Notes: generated by a model from the sequence alone, not told the origin. A stretch of DNA of 64,000 bases from Notospermus geniculatus (GCA_002633025.1 NMRB01000097.1:206786-270785), one strand, 5' to 3'. Counted from the stretch's first letter, positions 52,793-63,019 are shown. Made by a program: numbers and translations.

Positions 52793-53427
52793 CGTGTGTG
52801 AGAGGATTGTCCCATGAGTTGACCTTGATGGGCCGTGATTGGCTTCCTTAGAACTTACGCGAAGACCAATGACACGAGCAACTGCAGTTGTTCACGTGTT
52901 GGTGTCCTCACGAGGTATGCTGAGACTAATAATACGAACAACAACCCTTCTGGGCTGAGTAGCTCACAGAAAGCCAACTTGCACGAGAACTGTCTGTTAC
53001 CTGTTGAATCCTAGTCAAAAGATAAATAGGACTAGTCTCTTTGGCGCTTCGATCCTTGGGGATACATCCTACGTAATGGTTTGATCTCATGACTTCCAAG
53101 GGCATCTGCCATCTCTAACATAATGACAGCTGATTGCCCTCAAAGAAGCAACTCAAGGTCGTCTTCAACATCAGTTTAACTCATCGGTGTTCAAACTTGA
53201 TGAGTGGTGTTGAGTTGCCCTGGTTACTAATGTGATGAGTGGTTTGTCTTTCCAAACGTCCTCAACAACTAATAGGATTTGCTCTCAATCAAACACTTTA
53301 CTTGATTGCCTTTGTTCTTCACAAGTATTGCTTTCTCGAGGTGATGGCTGATGTTTCCTTGTTGCTCTCAACACCTCAGAAATTCATTCAGTTTGAAGAT
53401 ATGGTGTGTTCAAGTACTAGTATTGTA
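52793..53427. other. Non-coding stretch
   Basis: Nothing recognised. Confidence 0.4.
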
Positions 53428-53626
53428 ATCTACTTTTCCGTCAGGGCAAAAGCCGAAGCATTGTTGGCCCAGGTAAATACGGAAGAGGCCACCTCAAGCT
53501 ACTCATGTTCCTCACTTGGATGGGGTCTTTTACTTACGCTTGCAACGTTACAAGGTACAAGGTACCACGGCTTACTGTCCCATGCGATGGACATAGAGCC
53601 AAGGATGTAGTTGCATATGGCCCACA
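53428..53626 (-). mobile_element. SINE-A, 3' part
   Basis: TTGTAATCTACTTTTCCGTCAG tail and body to CATATGGCCCAC; the head is absent. It is convergent (tail-out) relative to the next copy. Confidence 0.8.
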
Positions 53627-53683
53627 AGGCTATCAGTTAACCTAATGCAGTACAACTGGGGTATTGTAATTTGTACACCTTAC

Positions 53684-53950
53684 TGATAGCCGAGTGGTTA
53701 TCACATCCGCACAGCAAGCAGCAGGTCCCGGGTTTGAATCCCGGGCCATATGGTTTTAATCATCCCTGGCTCTTCACGTCTGGCATGGAACAGTTTCATG
53801 GTGCCGTACTTTCATCGTACTTTGTCTCTTTGCAAGGGCAAGTAAAAGACCCCATCCAAGTGAGGAACATGAGTAGCTTGAGATGGCCTCTTCCGTACGT
53901 ACCAGGGCCAATAATACTTGGCTTCGGCCTTGATGGACAAATCCAATGCA
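53684..53950 (+). mobile_element. SINE-A, near full length
   Basis: GATAGCCGAGTGGTTATCAC and box B GGTCCCGGGTTTGAATCCCG are both well preserved; the body carries a small change near 53790-53820. Good reference copy for the family. Confidence 0.88.
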
Positions 53951-54755
53951 CCTCTCTACCGCAGAGGCAGAGGTCCACAATCTTACCCAGTCTCTCCTGA
54001 AACCTTTCTTGTGACCTGAAGAAGAAGTGTTAAGGGCATCACTTGATCTCTTCAGACCAGTTGGGAATAAAAAGTGGCAACTGAACAAGAATTGGAACCA
54101 GCAGGCTGGCAATAGCTTTCAGTAATTGCTGAACCCTAGCAGATGAGTTGACCAGTGGTGATAATCCTGGCGGCTGATAAAAATCGTTTGATGTGTCCTC
54201 TTGTGCTGTCGGATTTCTACTGGACGCCTCAACTACATGACTGAAACCATTGCACCTAAATGACCTCCTCTACTGCCAGGAAAAGAAATGGACTGATGCG
54301 TTATGGCGTTCTTATGAGAAAAAGCTCTTTCTGCTGACAAACTAGTGCCTGCTGTAGCCGAATTAGAATTGACATCGAGTGTGCCTAATTTCTTACGTGC
54401 AAACAAGACGGTTTTTTCACGCTTCATTTACCAAATTAATCGAGGCTGTTGAGTGGTGCGCAGGATCAATACTGCCTGTATCACTTGATGCAGTCGTGTT
54501 AATCAGTAGATGCGGGAACACGGCAAGAAAAGGACGGTATGGGAAAAATTGAATCTGTGCGGAGACAAGGAGGGGACTCATCAGGGATTGTTTGCCGAGC
54601 GATTCTCGAGAGGAGTCGTTCATTTGCGAAATAGTGTTTCATTGCAATCACACAAAGAAAGCAATCGAGGCAGTCGTTTTAGAACGTCTTTCCTGCTATA
54701 GGAGGGATGTTCCTTTGATTGAGTAGCGTTGATTTTGATCTTTCTTATCAAGACA
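53951..54755. other. Non-coding stretch
   Basis: Nothing recognised. Confidence 0.4.
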
Positions 54756-55000
54756 CCTCGATAGCCTAGTGGTTATCACATCTGCTTGGCAAGCGGCAGG
54801 TCCCGGGTTCGAAATCAGCCTCGGCCATATGGGATTAATCATCCCTGGCTCTTCATGTCCGTCGCATGGGACAGTAAGCCATGGTGCTTTGTGCCTTTGC
54901 ATGGGTAAGAAGAGACCCCATCCAAGTGAGGAACATAGGTACCTTGAGATTGGCCTCTTCCATACTTACCAGGACCAATAATGCTTTGGCTTTGGCCCTA
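54756..55000 (+). mobile_element. SINE-A, near full length
   Basis: CTCGATAGCCTAGTGGTTAT and GGTCCCGGGTTCGAAATC head, body shortened around the GTGCCTTGTACC segment, ending at TTGGCTTTGGCCCTA without a tail. Confidence 0.85.
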
Positions 55001-55024
55001 TTTTTGACCTTCTAAACAGTCTCC

Positions 55025-55300
55025 AGGACTTGCAATAACCATATTATACCGAAGTCCCTTGTACTTTGACCATCTAGGATGAAATCCCTTGTACTTGCAC
55101 CAACCATATCGAAGTCCCTTGTACTTTGACCATCTACGACAAAATCCCTTGTACTTGCACCAACCATATCGAAGTCCCTTGTACTTTGACCATCTACGAC
55201 GAAATCCCTCGTACTTGCACATATCGAAGTACTTGCACCATATCGAAGTCCCTTGTACTCTGACCATCTACGACGAAATCCCTTGCACTTGCACTAATCG
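55025..55300. repeat. Minisatellite, about 66-bp unit, next to the first Ig exon
   Basis: Four to five units of ATCGAAGTCCCTTGTACTTT, GACCATCTACGACGAAATCC and CTTGTACTTGCACCAACCAT. Two consecutive units differ at almost no position. The array ends about 135 bp before the Ig exon. Confidence 0.9.
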
Positions 55301-55304
55301 TATT

Positions 55305-55403
55305 TCACCTTCTTTTCTTCTCCCTCCACAGACGGAAGCACTTGACAGCAATCACAGCCAAGATTATGGCCACAAAAAATGATCCGACCAGGATGTAGTC
55401 AAT
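55305..55403 (-). other. Short minus-strand frame encoding a transmembrane-like segment with a basic end
   Basis: 32 codons and a stop. About 18 consecutive hydrophobic residues (ILVGSFFVAIILAVIAV) are followed by KCFRLW and a terminal KKRR. That is the pattern of a stop-transfer helix with a short cytosolic tail. A stop codon lies just upstream, and the only AG there (TTAG) lacks a pyrimidine tract, so exon status is doubtful. Confidence 0.2.
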
Positions 55404-55435
55404 CTTCTAACAGATCTATTTTCTCTTTTTTTCAG

Positions 55436-55705
55436 CTGCTCCTGAAATCACGCAAGCCTCGCCGAGCCTCATGCAACAGCGTGTGGGCACAACCATCACG
55501 ATATACTGTGAGTCAACGGGAACACCAAATCCTTTATTAATATGGAAGAAAAATGGAAAAGAACTCAAAGAAACAGATCGTATAACCATTGACAAGAACA
55601 AAGTGTCGCTAAAAGATTTGCAGATCCAAGATGGAGGGGTGTATGCGTGCCATTTTGAAAATTCAGTCGGGGAAGCGACACACTCGATCAAAGTTATTGT
55701 TGAAG
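55436..55705 (+). CDS. Turtle/IGSF9-like receptor, Ig-domain exon a (probably Ig2)
   Basis: This exon and the four below encode consecutive Ig domains of an adhesion receptor most like Drosophila Turtle and vertebrate IGSF9/IGSF9B, type I membrane proteins with five Ig domains, FN3 domains and a role in neurite branching and synapse or axon recognition. The exon starts after TTTTTTTCAG (55435) and ends before GTAAGG (55706), both phase 1, so it is a symmetrical 270-bp domain exon. It shows the Ig signature: Cys in ITIYCES, Trp in LIWKKNG, and DGGVYAC. No upstream exon for the signal peptide or first V-type domain was found in the 37 kb before it, so either the first intron is very long or those exons lie outside the window. 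Confidence 0.85.
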
Positions 55706-55774
55706 GTAAGGTGATCTGTATGTGACTCGGGTAGCAGGTAGCAAGTGGGCCACTGCGAGTCGTATGTGGTTCAC

Positions 55775-56145
55775 TGTCCAGCTCAATGTGCAACTTCACT
55801 GTCATCATGGGTGGTCCACTCTCCAGGCCGAAGTGCCGAATCACAGTCTTAGGTGGTTCACTCTCCAAGCTGACGCGACTGTCCACAGTCGTAGGTGGTC
55901 CACTCTCCAAGCCAATATGCCAACTCACGGTCTTAGGTGGTGCACTGTCCAGGCCGAAGTGCCCATCTACAGTCTAGGTGGTGCACTCTTCCAAGCCAAA
56001 GTGTCCATCCAAAGTCCTAGGTGATGCAATCTCCAAGCAAAAGTAACCATCCAGTCTGATGTGGTGCACTCTCCAAGCCAAAGTGCCCAGGCACAGTCTT
56101 AGGTGGTCCAGGCACAGTCTTAGGTGGTGCAGCATCCGAGCCCTT
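55775..56145. repeat. Intronic minisatellite, about 52-bp unit
   Basis: About seven units of GGTGGTCCACTCTCCAAGCC, CAAAGTGCCC and ACAGTCTTAG lie in the intron after Ig exon a. Confidence 0.8.
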
Positions 56146-57435
56146 TCCAGCTGAAGGGGCCCACTCGAAGGCCTTTCCATTGTCACCTCTAGCTATTGGC
56201 CCGTTTGTTCTGAGATACCTTGCAGTGTCCGAGTCGTTGCTTGATGTAGTATTTTGTAGCCAGCTGCATGAGTTGTCAATTTGGATGAAAAACCGCTCAT
56301 ATTTTGGAAGAAATGCTCATATTTTTCTGCAGTGTCATTCAGAAAAGCTGACATTTCTAACTTTCTTTTCCTTCACTCTAATGTCCCAAACGTTCGAGAA
56401 GCCTTTTTCTTTAGTCATCCTTTCTTTCATTCATTCTATTCTAACACTTCCTTGAATTCTCCCTCAGCTGTTTTTATTTCCATTCACATTTTTTGCAGTA
56501 ACAACTATAAATCTGTATAGCTCGGATTTTCTTTTGTCTTATGTCCCATGAGTTTCTTAAGTCGTCATCTTTGTACGTCTGTTAGCCAGGAATAGCGACA
56601 TCGTCAGATATAGGAAAACTTCCTACTGAGAAGTTGCAACGGATATCTTATTTCAAATATTATCATATGTGACAACTTTTCACTGGTATGTTGAGTCTTA
56701 GATGACATAGGGATATTTTCGCACACAAAAAGGATAGGAAGTTGGGAAAAGATCTGTTTTTGTATGAAAAAGGCAAAAAGGTGATGTCTGACGTAATGTT
56801 GAACCACCTTGGGACTTGCCACGTAAATGTTTTTGCATATTAATCTGTCACGGCTGGGAAGAACGCTATTTAAAACTGAAAAACATACTGTGAAGCTTTC
56901 GATTTCTTCCTGCATAAAAATCGAAATATATACTGTACTTTCACGTTGAAGAGGTCATTCAGCAATATTCAGGTTCAGCCAACTCAGAATTGTATATATT
57001 TAGGACCATTATTCTGGATACCTAACTGACCAAAGGCATGCTCCCTCAACCTATGGAGCGTACTGGATCCTGGATTGGCCCCTGAGATGTCAAATTACAG
57101 TTAAAAAAGTTACCATTTTCTTTTATAGAGAAAAAATGCAGATTAAGTCAGCAGGTCCATGATTTGATCCTGTAACTTGCGCCTCCCGTATTGAACTGCA
57201 CGGAGTTACAGCTCCGTTAGAGGCTGGAATGACAACTGCATAAAACATTTAATTCTGCAAAGGGTGGCCATGTATTATTCATGACGACCTTAATTTCTGT
57301 TTCCTCCTGGGAGAACCCTCCGTTACAGAATTATCTTCTGCCTTTTACTGTGAGCTGGAGTTCTAGCGTTCACAGATTTCAGGTAGAGGTCCGTCTGACT
57401 GATGCGTCTGTATAACCAGACTTATGTACCGTTAT
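56146..57435. other. Intron sequence, no features
   Basis: Nothing recognised in this part of the intron between Ig exons a and b. Confidence 0.45.
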
Positions 57436-57640
57436 CAATAGGAGAGTTTCCTGCCGTTAGAGGCCGCCTGTTAGCGGTCCCAAGACTTCACAAACTTTGA
57501 CGTCACAGACATACGCCACGGCATCATGTCCTTATGGATGACGTCGTGGCGTGCCCTTCTCCTCTGTGACATCAAATTTCGTGACGTTCTAGGACTACTA
57601 ACTGGTGGTGGCCTCTAACGGCAGGAAAGTTTCCCATTAA
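57436..57640. repeat. Intronic TIR element
   Basis: GAGAGTTTCCTGCCGTTAGAGG and the inverted CCTCTAACGGCAGGAAAGTTTC bound a region whose inner part also pairs (TGACGTCACAGACATACGCC near 57499 with GGCGTGCCCTTCTCCTCTGTGAC near 57548). No clean TSD. Confidence 0.75.
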
Positions 57641-58015
57641 GGATGTGATGTGAAGACAGTTATAAAATAATCAGTGACACTTAGGTAGTATTTTGACTGG
57701 CAAAGGTTTTGTGTCCTACTGAGTCCTCAGCTAGAGGTAAACACAAAACTAGGGAGCTGAGAGCCACCTATTGACAAGTGAGAGAAGTTTTGCCCCTAGC
57801 CACAGATTGTTTACAGTTGATTCTTTATGGTGTCACCAATGGAATAAGCCTACAGCATTTCAGCAATGTTACTAGCGTGCATTTGTATAAAAACATCTAC
57901 GTAGAAATATTTCTCTCAGAAATATGGTAAAAAGTTTATTTTCTGAGAATTCTTCCTTTGTGTCTGTTTTACCATGTTTTCTCATCTTCGCTAATTCTTT
58001 ACTTTTTCCCCGCAG

Positions 58016-58303
58016 GTGGAACATACATTGTCGAACGACCGCAAAACGCCACAGCCCGCGAGGGACAACGGATAAAATTCTCCTGCAGATCCGAGGCATT
58101 TCCAAGCAATATAACATACCGTTGGTTTAGGAATAATATAGATATTCAACTTTTAGAAAATTCGTTGTCGAGGATGAAGATCTATGCAGATGGCAGTCTT
58201 GTCATCTCTATGTTAACAAAAACAGACTCTGGCTGGTATAAATGTCGACCGAGCAATGGCATGGGGATGGCGCCCGAGGCCCAAGGATATCTAAATGTTA
58301 CAT
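58016..58303 (+). CDS. Turtle/IGSF9-like receptor, Ig-domain exon b (probably Ig3)
   Basis: Acceptor TTTTTCCCCGCAG before 58016 and donor GTAAGT after 58303; both boundaries are phase 1 (288 bp). Ig landmarks are KFSCRSE, YRWFRNN and TDSGWYKC, followed by GYLNVT, which closely resembles the corresponding Turtle/IGSF9 domain end. Sites NAT, NIT and NVT could be N-glycosylated. Confidence 0.88.
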
Positions 58304-58514
58304 GTAAGTAGTTCTCGCTAGATTAAAACAAAAAGGTGGGAGTATGCTTAGATTGAGTGATGTTACTTTTCCCTCAGTGACCTTCGTCGAGCGCCTAAGG
58401 ATGACATCATGTGACCGAAGTGTACCCTACCTTAATAAATTGAGAGTGGAATGCCAAGGGAAATATGACATTATTAGCTTCCTACACATAGTTGGGGAAT
58501 TATTTCACATGTAT

Positions 58515-58680
58515 TGCAGGAGGAAACTGGAGTGCCCAGAGAAAACCAGCAGTCCTCACCTCTATTGCTAATGAGAATAGGTTTTCCTGGGAATCAACCT
58601 AGAACCTCAGAAGTGGCAGGTGCTGATGTGTCCACTGCCCCTCTCAGGCTCAATCATACTGTGTTTTTAAGAGTCGAGCA
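58515..58680 (-). mobile_element. SINE-C fragment, intronic
   Basis: GGAGGAAACTGGAGTGCCCAGAGAAAACC is the inverted SINE-C body (GGTTTTCTCCGGGGGCTCCGG), followed by the inverted box B region AACCTAGAACCTCAGAAGTGGCAGG. Confidence 0.6.
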
Positions 58681-58714
58681 GTGGCATAAGTTCACAGCTC
58701 CAAACACTGGGTTA

Positions 58715-58860
58715 CCACTTCCCTTAGAGGACACTTCTCCCATGAGGACACCTAAGTTCCATCCTGAAGTGGCAATTTCCATTCAGTACTCTTTGCCTCT
58801 GTAATCAGGACACCTCTCAATCAAAGGCAGCATTTGCCTGTGCGTTTAGGTGTCCTCATT
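58715..58860. repeat. Dispersed repeat with GGACACCTC words, copy 2
   Basis: CCCTTAGAGGACACTTCTCCCATGAGGACACC, TAATCAGGACACCTCTCAA and TTAGGTGTCC match 31765-31960 in order. It ends about 50 bp before Ig exon c. Confidence 0.65.
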
Positions 58861-58909
58861 ACAATGGTTCCAGTATTCTTTTCATATTTAATCCCCCTCT
58901 TCCTTACAG

Positions 58910-59194
58910 ATGTGCCAATGGTGTTGTCCATGCCCGCCTTTCTCTATCTTCCAAAAGGAATGCGAGGGGAGATACGCTGTCCTGTTGATGCAAATCCACC
59001 AGTGACGCAAGTTCTATGGACTAAAAATAACCACGGTGTGAATGTTATGACCAGCACGAAGCTGGCGATAGACTCAAATTGGACGCTAATATTTAGTGCC
59101 GTTGATGAGAATGATGCAGGGAGGTACACGTGTACTCCATATAGCGTGCTGGGCACGGGGAATACGTCGCCAGTTGTACAGGTTTTTGTAAAAG
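58910..59194 (+). CDS. Turtle/IGSF9-like receptor, Ig-domain exon c (probably Ig4)
   Basis: Acceptor CTCTTCCTTACAG before 58910 and donor GTAGGT after 59194; phase 1 at both ends (285 bp). Residues MPAFLYLPKGMRGEIRCPVD, ANPPVTQVLWTK and DENDAGRYTCTPYSVLG match the pattern of Turtle/IGSF9 Ig4 (LP..M.G.I.CP..A.PP, then YTCTPYN..G). This is the most diagnostic exon for the family. Confidence 0.9.
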
Positions 59195-59249
59195 GTAGGT
59201 TTTAATTTGTGTTCAATTTTGAAATCGATGGGGTAGACAGCCTCTTTAT

Positions 59250-59665
59250 TACACACCTGTCCATAAACCTGGCAAACGGGGACGAATCCATGAATCTGGC
59301 AAAAGGGAACACACTTGTCCATACACTTGGCAACTGGGGACAGTCCTGCTAAATGGGGACCAACTTGTCCACACACTGGGAAAATGGGGACAACCTGTCC
59401 ATACACATGAAATTGGAGACAACCTGTCCATACACCTGGCAAATGGGGACAACTTCTCCATACACTTGGCAAACAGGGACAAACTTCCCATACACCTAGT
59501 AAACAGGGACAAACTTTCCATACACCTGGCAAATGGGAACAACTTTCCACACACCTGTGAAAGGGGATAAACCTGTCCATCCTCATGGCAAATGGGGACA
59601 AACCTGATCATACACCTGGCAAATGGGGACAAACCTGATCATACACCTGGCAAACAGAACAAACC
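59250..59665. repeat. Intronic minisatellite, about 38-bp unit
   Basis: About ten units of CATACACCTGGCAAATGGGG and ACAAACCTGTC fill most of the 506-bp intron between Ig exons c and d. Confidence 0.9.
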
Positions 59666-59700
59666 AGGTGCTGCTTACTTCTCGATTAACTGTTTTTCAG

Positions 59701-59816
59701 ATCCACCATATTTCACTATTCGTCCAGATGAATTTTATCAAAAACTGCCCAACCAGTCCGTAACGTTACCATGCGCAGCTAATGGTGACCCAAAGCCTGC
59801 TATATCTTGGAGAAAG
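59701..59816 (+). CDS. Turtle/IGSF9-like receptor, Ig-domain exon d (first half of Ig5)
   Basis: Acceptor ACTGTTTTTCAG before 59701, donor GTAAGA after 59816; entry phase 1, exit phase 0 (116 bp). It encodes DPPYFTIRPDEFYQKL, the first Ig cysteine in VTLPCAANGDPKPAISWRK and the core Trp. Confidence 0.88.
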
Positions 59817-59942
59817 GTAAGACGAAATTTGTCAATTATTGTGTTCTGTTCATTACAGTCAGGGGCATAGCTAGTGGAAGGGGTATGTTTTGCAGTGAAT
59901 GATGTTCACAAATTCATTGTACCTTTTCAATTTCCATTTCAG

Positions 59943-60096
59943 GCAAAAGGTAAAATGCCAGATCCCATGCGAATGCTCCCAAAGGGAGGTGATTTGACGA
60001 TCATGGATTTAAAGAAGTCAGATCACGGCACGTACGAATGCGTCGCAAGTAATATCGTCACAAGCATCATTACCAGCACAACACTCATCATTGAAT
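59943..60096 (+). CDS. Turtle/IGSF9-like receptor, Ig-domain exon e (second half of Ig5)
   Basis: Acceptor CAATTTCCATTTCAG before 59943, donor GTAAGT after 60096; entry phase 0, exit phase 1 (154 bp). GGDLTIMDLKKSDHGTYECV supplies the second Ig cysteine, and the domain ends TTLIIE. The next exon should start an FN3 domain in phase 1; I did not find it in the remaining 3.9 kb, so the gene runs out of the window. Confidence 0.88.
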
Positions 60097-60309
60097 GTAA
60101 GTTAAGTTTTATGTATGCTTCTTCTGAATTGATCGAAGGCCTTCTTACAAAATGTGGATTAGAATGTCAGTCAGGCTTTTCTTCATTAACTGGCCTTCTG
60201 CGGACCTCCCTCCACTAGCTGGGTTGTATAAGTAAGAGTGATGACTTCAAATTCAATCCCCCATCTTCATCCTGATAGATCACAAGTCAGAGATGACTTG
60301 ATAGAGACT

Positions 60310-60577
60310 TGATAGCCTAGTGGTTATCTCATCTGCTAAGCGACCAAAGGTCCTGGGTTCGCATCTAGAGTTGGCCATGTCGGATTAATCATCCCTGCTC
60401 TTTACTCCTGTTGCATGGGACAGTAATCCATGGTGCCTCGTACTTTGTGCCTTTGCAAGGGCAAGTAAAAGACCCCATCTTAGGGAGGAACATGAGTAAC
60501 TTGAGATGGCCTCTTCCATACTCAGCAGCGCCAATAATGCTTTGGCTTTGGCTCTGATGGAAACATGCAATACAATC
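60310..60577 (+). mobile_element. SINE-A, near full length, intronic
   Basis: CTTGATAGCCTAGTGGTTATC, box B GGTCCTGGGTTCGCATC, complete body, and CTCTGATGGAAACATGCAATACAAT tail. Inserted in the sense orientation of the receptor gene. Confidence 0.87.
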
Positions 60578-60992
60578 GAGTACAATTCAGAGATTCTGCC
60601 TTTTACCATTGGTGGTGGTGGTGGGGGGGATGGGGGGGGGGGGAAGATAGTCCAGCTTAATTCTGTCATCAGTTGCCCCCCCCCAGGTGAGCACATGGTC
60701 CAGGGTCACTCTCATATTACAGGATATGCCATGGTCAGAACTTTTTTCTTTTGTGTCTTGCATCTTTTTTCTCACCTGACATTTGGTCCGAGATGTTGCA
60801 TTGGGTTGCCCCTAGCAACAGGTCTACCTTTCTGGTTTTTTCGCCACCGAGTGTGAAGATGCATCGGTCAGATACGCTTCTGTATTTTGAAATCGGAGAA
60901 GTGGCTGCAAGGCCTCTAATCCTTCCGTCGTTTTGTTCAATGATGTACGCTTTGAACCCCGGTGGAGGTGAATTTTCACTTTGCCCACTATT
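60578..60992. other. Intron sequence with G and C runs
   Basis: GGTGGTGGTGG leads into poly-G at about 60612-60641, and a C run lies near 60677. No gene seen. Confidence 0.5.
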
Positions 60993-61028
60993 GTATTGGA
61001 TTTTTCCATCACAGCCTAAGCCATATAT

Positions 61029-61177
61029 CCAACATAGAGCACAAAGAATGACACACAAAATGATATGATATGTAAAGTCGTCTCTGAATTTTGCAAATTT
61101 TCGACAAATCGGGGTCTTCCGCAGGTACTTTCTCGTAGAGATCCCAGAAGTGAAATTCCTCACTTCTGGGATCTCTA
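61029..61177 (-). mobile_element. H-element copy inserted in SINE-A
   Basis: GCCTAAGCCATA occurs on both sides of the inserted sequence (about 61014-61025 and 61186-61197), a 12-bp TSD; the SINE-A consensus has this word once. The insert starts TATCCAACATAGAGCACAAA. It includes the core GACAAATCGGGGTCTTCCGC (complement) and a hairpin with 25-bp arms (CTCGTAGAGATCCCAGAAGTG and its mirror). The exact edges follow from the TSD and may shift by a few bases. Confidence 0.75.
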
Positions 61178-61451
61178 CTAGAAAGTGCCTAAGCCATAGC
61201 ATTATTGGCCCTGGTAAGTATGGAAGAGGCCATCTCAAGCTACTCATGTTCCTCACTTGGATGGGGTCTTTTACTTGCCCTTGCAAAGGCACAAGGTAAG
61301 GCACCATGATCCTGTCCGTCCCATGCGATGGACTGAAGAGCCAGGGAGGATTGATCCCATATGACTCAGGCTGGGTTCGAACCTGGGATAAGGGATCATG
61401 GCTTACCCTCCCATGTGATGGTTTGAAGAACCAGGGCTATTATATGGCCTG

Positions 61452-61627
61452 CAGGGGCAGATCCGTGGCAGGGGGCGCATCCGGTGCGTGCCCCCTTTCG
61501 CCCCACAAATCTGTAAAATTGACCCTGAAATTCTGAAATTTGGAGCAAACCATTGAAATTCACCACCGATTTCAATGTTTCCAGCACAGTGCGCCCCCTC
61601 TTTTCTGAAATCGTGGATCCGCCCCTG
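61452..61627. mobile_element. hAT-like non-autonomous element, copy 2 (176 bp)
   Basis: Reads CAGGGGCAGATCCGTGG at one end and CACGATTTC...GGATCC complement GTGGATCCGCCCCTG at the other. GCCTG flanks it at 61447-61451 and 61628-61632 (5-bp TSD). In inverted orientation it shares CAGGGGCGGATCCA, AACATTGAAAT, TTTGCTCCAA and CAGAATTTCA with the copy at 42612. Confidence 0.85.
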
Positions 61628-61900
61628 GCCTGGGATTCGAACCTGAGACCTGCCACTTGCTTAGCGGATGTGACAACCACTACGCTTACATCTTAGTTCC
61701 CATGTTGTGTATAACTGGTAGGTGTTCTGGATGCTGCAGAACCCTGTGTCGCTGCAATCGCGGATCAACCGACATCAAAATTGCTTGTCGCTTACAGCTT
61801 CCAATAATTCTAGTTTCAATGAATAATTATGCTGATTCGGCACCGTACCGGTGGTGGGTATAAATTTCTCCAACGAGCATGCGATTGGAAGGCAGTAAAG

Positions 61901-62090
61901 GAGCCATGCTAGCCCAGTGGTTATTGCATCAGCTTAACAAGTGATGGATCTCAGTTTCGAATTTGCCCAGACCACGCTGGGTTGATCATGAGCTAGTAAG
62001 CTGTGGTGCCTTGTGCCTTAGCAAGGGCAAGTACGACCTATCGAAGTGAGGAACCTGAGTAGCTTGTGGTGGGCCTGGTTGAAGATGGAG
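61901..62090 (+). mobile_element. SINE-A, diverged
   Basis: CATGCTAGCCCAGTGGTTATTGC, diverged box B (GATCTCAGTTTCGAATTTG), then GTGGTGCCTTGTGCCTTAGCAAGGGCAAGTA and GAAGTGAGGAACCTGAGTAG. Confidence 0.75.
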
Positions 62091-62213
62091 CCGCTTGGCC
62101 AGTGAACCCAATAAAGTTGTAGTGGACCCCAAACAAGTCAAAGTCAGAATAGTTGGGCCTATGGTGCACATAACCGCAATGATATGCAAAACACTCAATG
62201 GTGAAGCGAAGAA

Positions 62214-62440
62214 TTGTGGAAGAGGCCATCTCAAGCTTCTAATTTCTAATGTTCCTCACATGAATGGGGTGTCTTACTTGCCCTTGCAAAAGCAGAAGGT
62301 ACAAGGCACCATGGTTTACTGTCCCATGCGACAGACGGAAGAGCTGGGGAGATTGATCCCATATGGCCAAGGCAGGATTGGAACCAGGGACCTGCTGCTC
62401 GTTAAGTGGATGTGATAACAACTAGGCCGTCACGGCTTCT
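62214..62440 (-). mobile_element. SINE-A, near full length without tail
   Basis: Body from GGAAGAGGCCATCTCAAGC to the box B complement GATTGGAACCAGGGACCTGC and head GTGATAACAACTAGGCCGTC. It faces the preceding copy tail to tail across 62091-62213. Confidence 0.8.
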
Positions 62441-62778
62441 CAAGCAAAGTACTAATGTTGTTCTATTTACTGTCTAGCAGCTTTGTGCCAGCAGGGTTAG
62501 CCGAAACTTTTGAAACTCTCCGGGGATTGTATCTTGATCAATGAATTGATCGCATGCTTGAAAAATCGAAAAAACAATTCCTCAAGTCTGGTACGACTCC
62601 GATAGTCAAATGAGGGCCCCGAGCGTACTGAGCATACTATCAATTCTTGGCATGACTTATCCATACCGTTCAACATTCTCATGCATTTTTCATCCATTTT
62701 GATTCGTGTAATGTGTGTAGTTTGTAGCAGAGGGAAATTTCTTTGGTAAATAAGCTGATGTTACAGGGTGCCCCCCAA
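62441..62778. other. Non-coding stretch
   Basis: Nothing recognised. Confidence 0.4.
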
Positions 62779-62793
62779 TATAAGCATCGGGGT

Positions 62794-63019
62794 GGCGCAG
62801 TGGAAACATCGGCGCCTGCCATCAATAAGGTCGCGGGTTCGATCCCCAGCTCGTGCAAGTGGCTTTATGTGGTAGAGAGGGCGATCTCTCCTCGACATCG
62901 TAGGTTTTCTCCGGGGGCTCCGGTTTCCTCCTGTATATCGTTAATATCGTCCAGTATTGTTTGATGAGTAGCTATAATGCCCTAAATGGGCGCTTGCACT
63001 CCTGAAATAATATTTTATA
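62794..63019 (+). mobile_element. SINE-C, full length with perfect 15-bp target duplication
   Basis: TATAAGCATCGGGGT flanks the insertion at 62779-62793 and 63020-63034. The head has GGCGCAGTGGAAACATCG (A box) and GGTCGCGGGTTCGATCCCC (B box). The body includes GGTTTTCTCCGGGGGCTCCGG, and the 3' end is a TA-rich ATAATATTTTATA stretch. The target itself looks like a diverged H-element core (ATCGGGGTCTTTG). Confidence 0.85.

Larger units (their letters stand above)
60993..61683 (-). mobile_element. SINE-A copy carrying two later insertions
   Basis: Inverted tail TTGTATTGGATTTTTCCATC at 60990s, interrupted by an H-element (61017-61190), then body, box B and a short duplication, interrupted again by a hAT-like element (61452-61627), then a second box B complement GATTCGAACCTGAGACCTGC and head to 61683. 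Confidence 0.85.

Noticed and set aside
53684-53760. Possible tRNA gene (good A and B boxes)
   Set aside because: It is the head of a SINE-A copy, with the full SINE body and tail following; the acceptor stem does not close.
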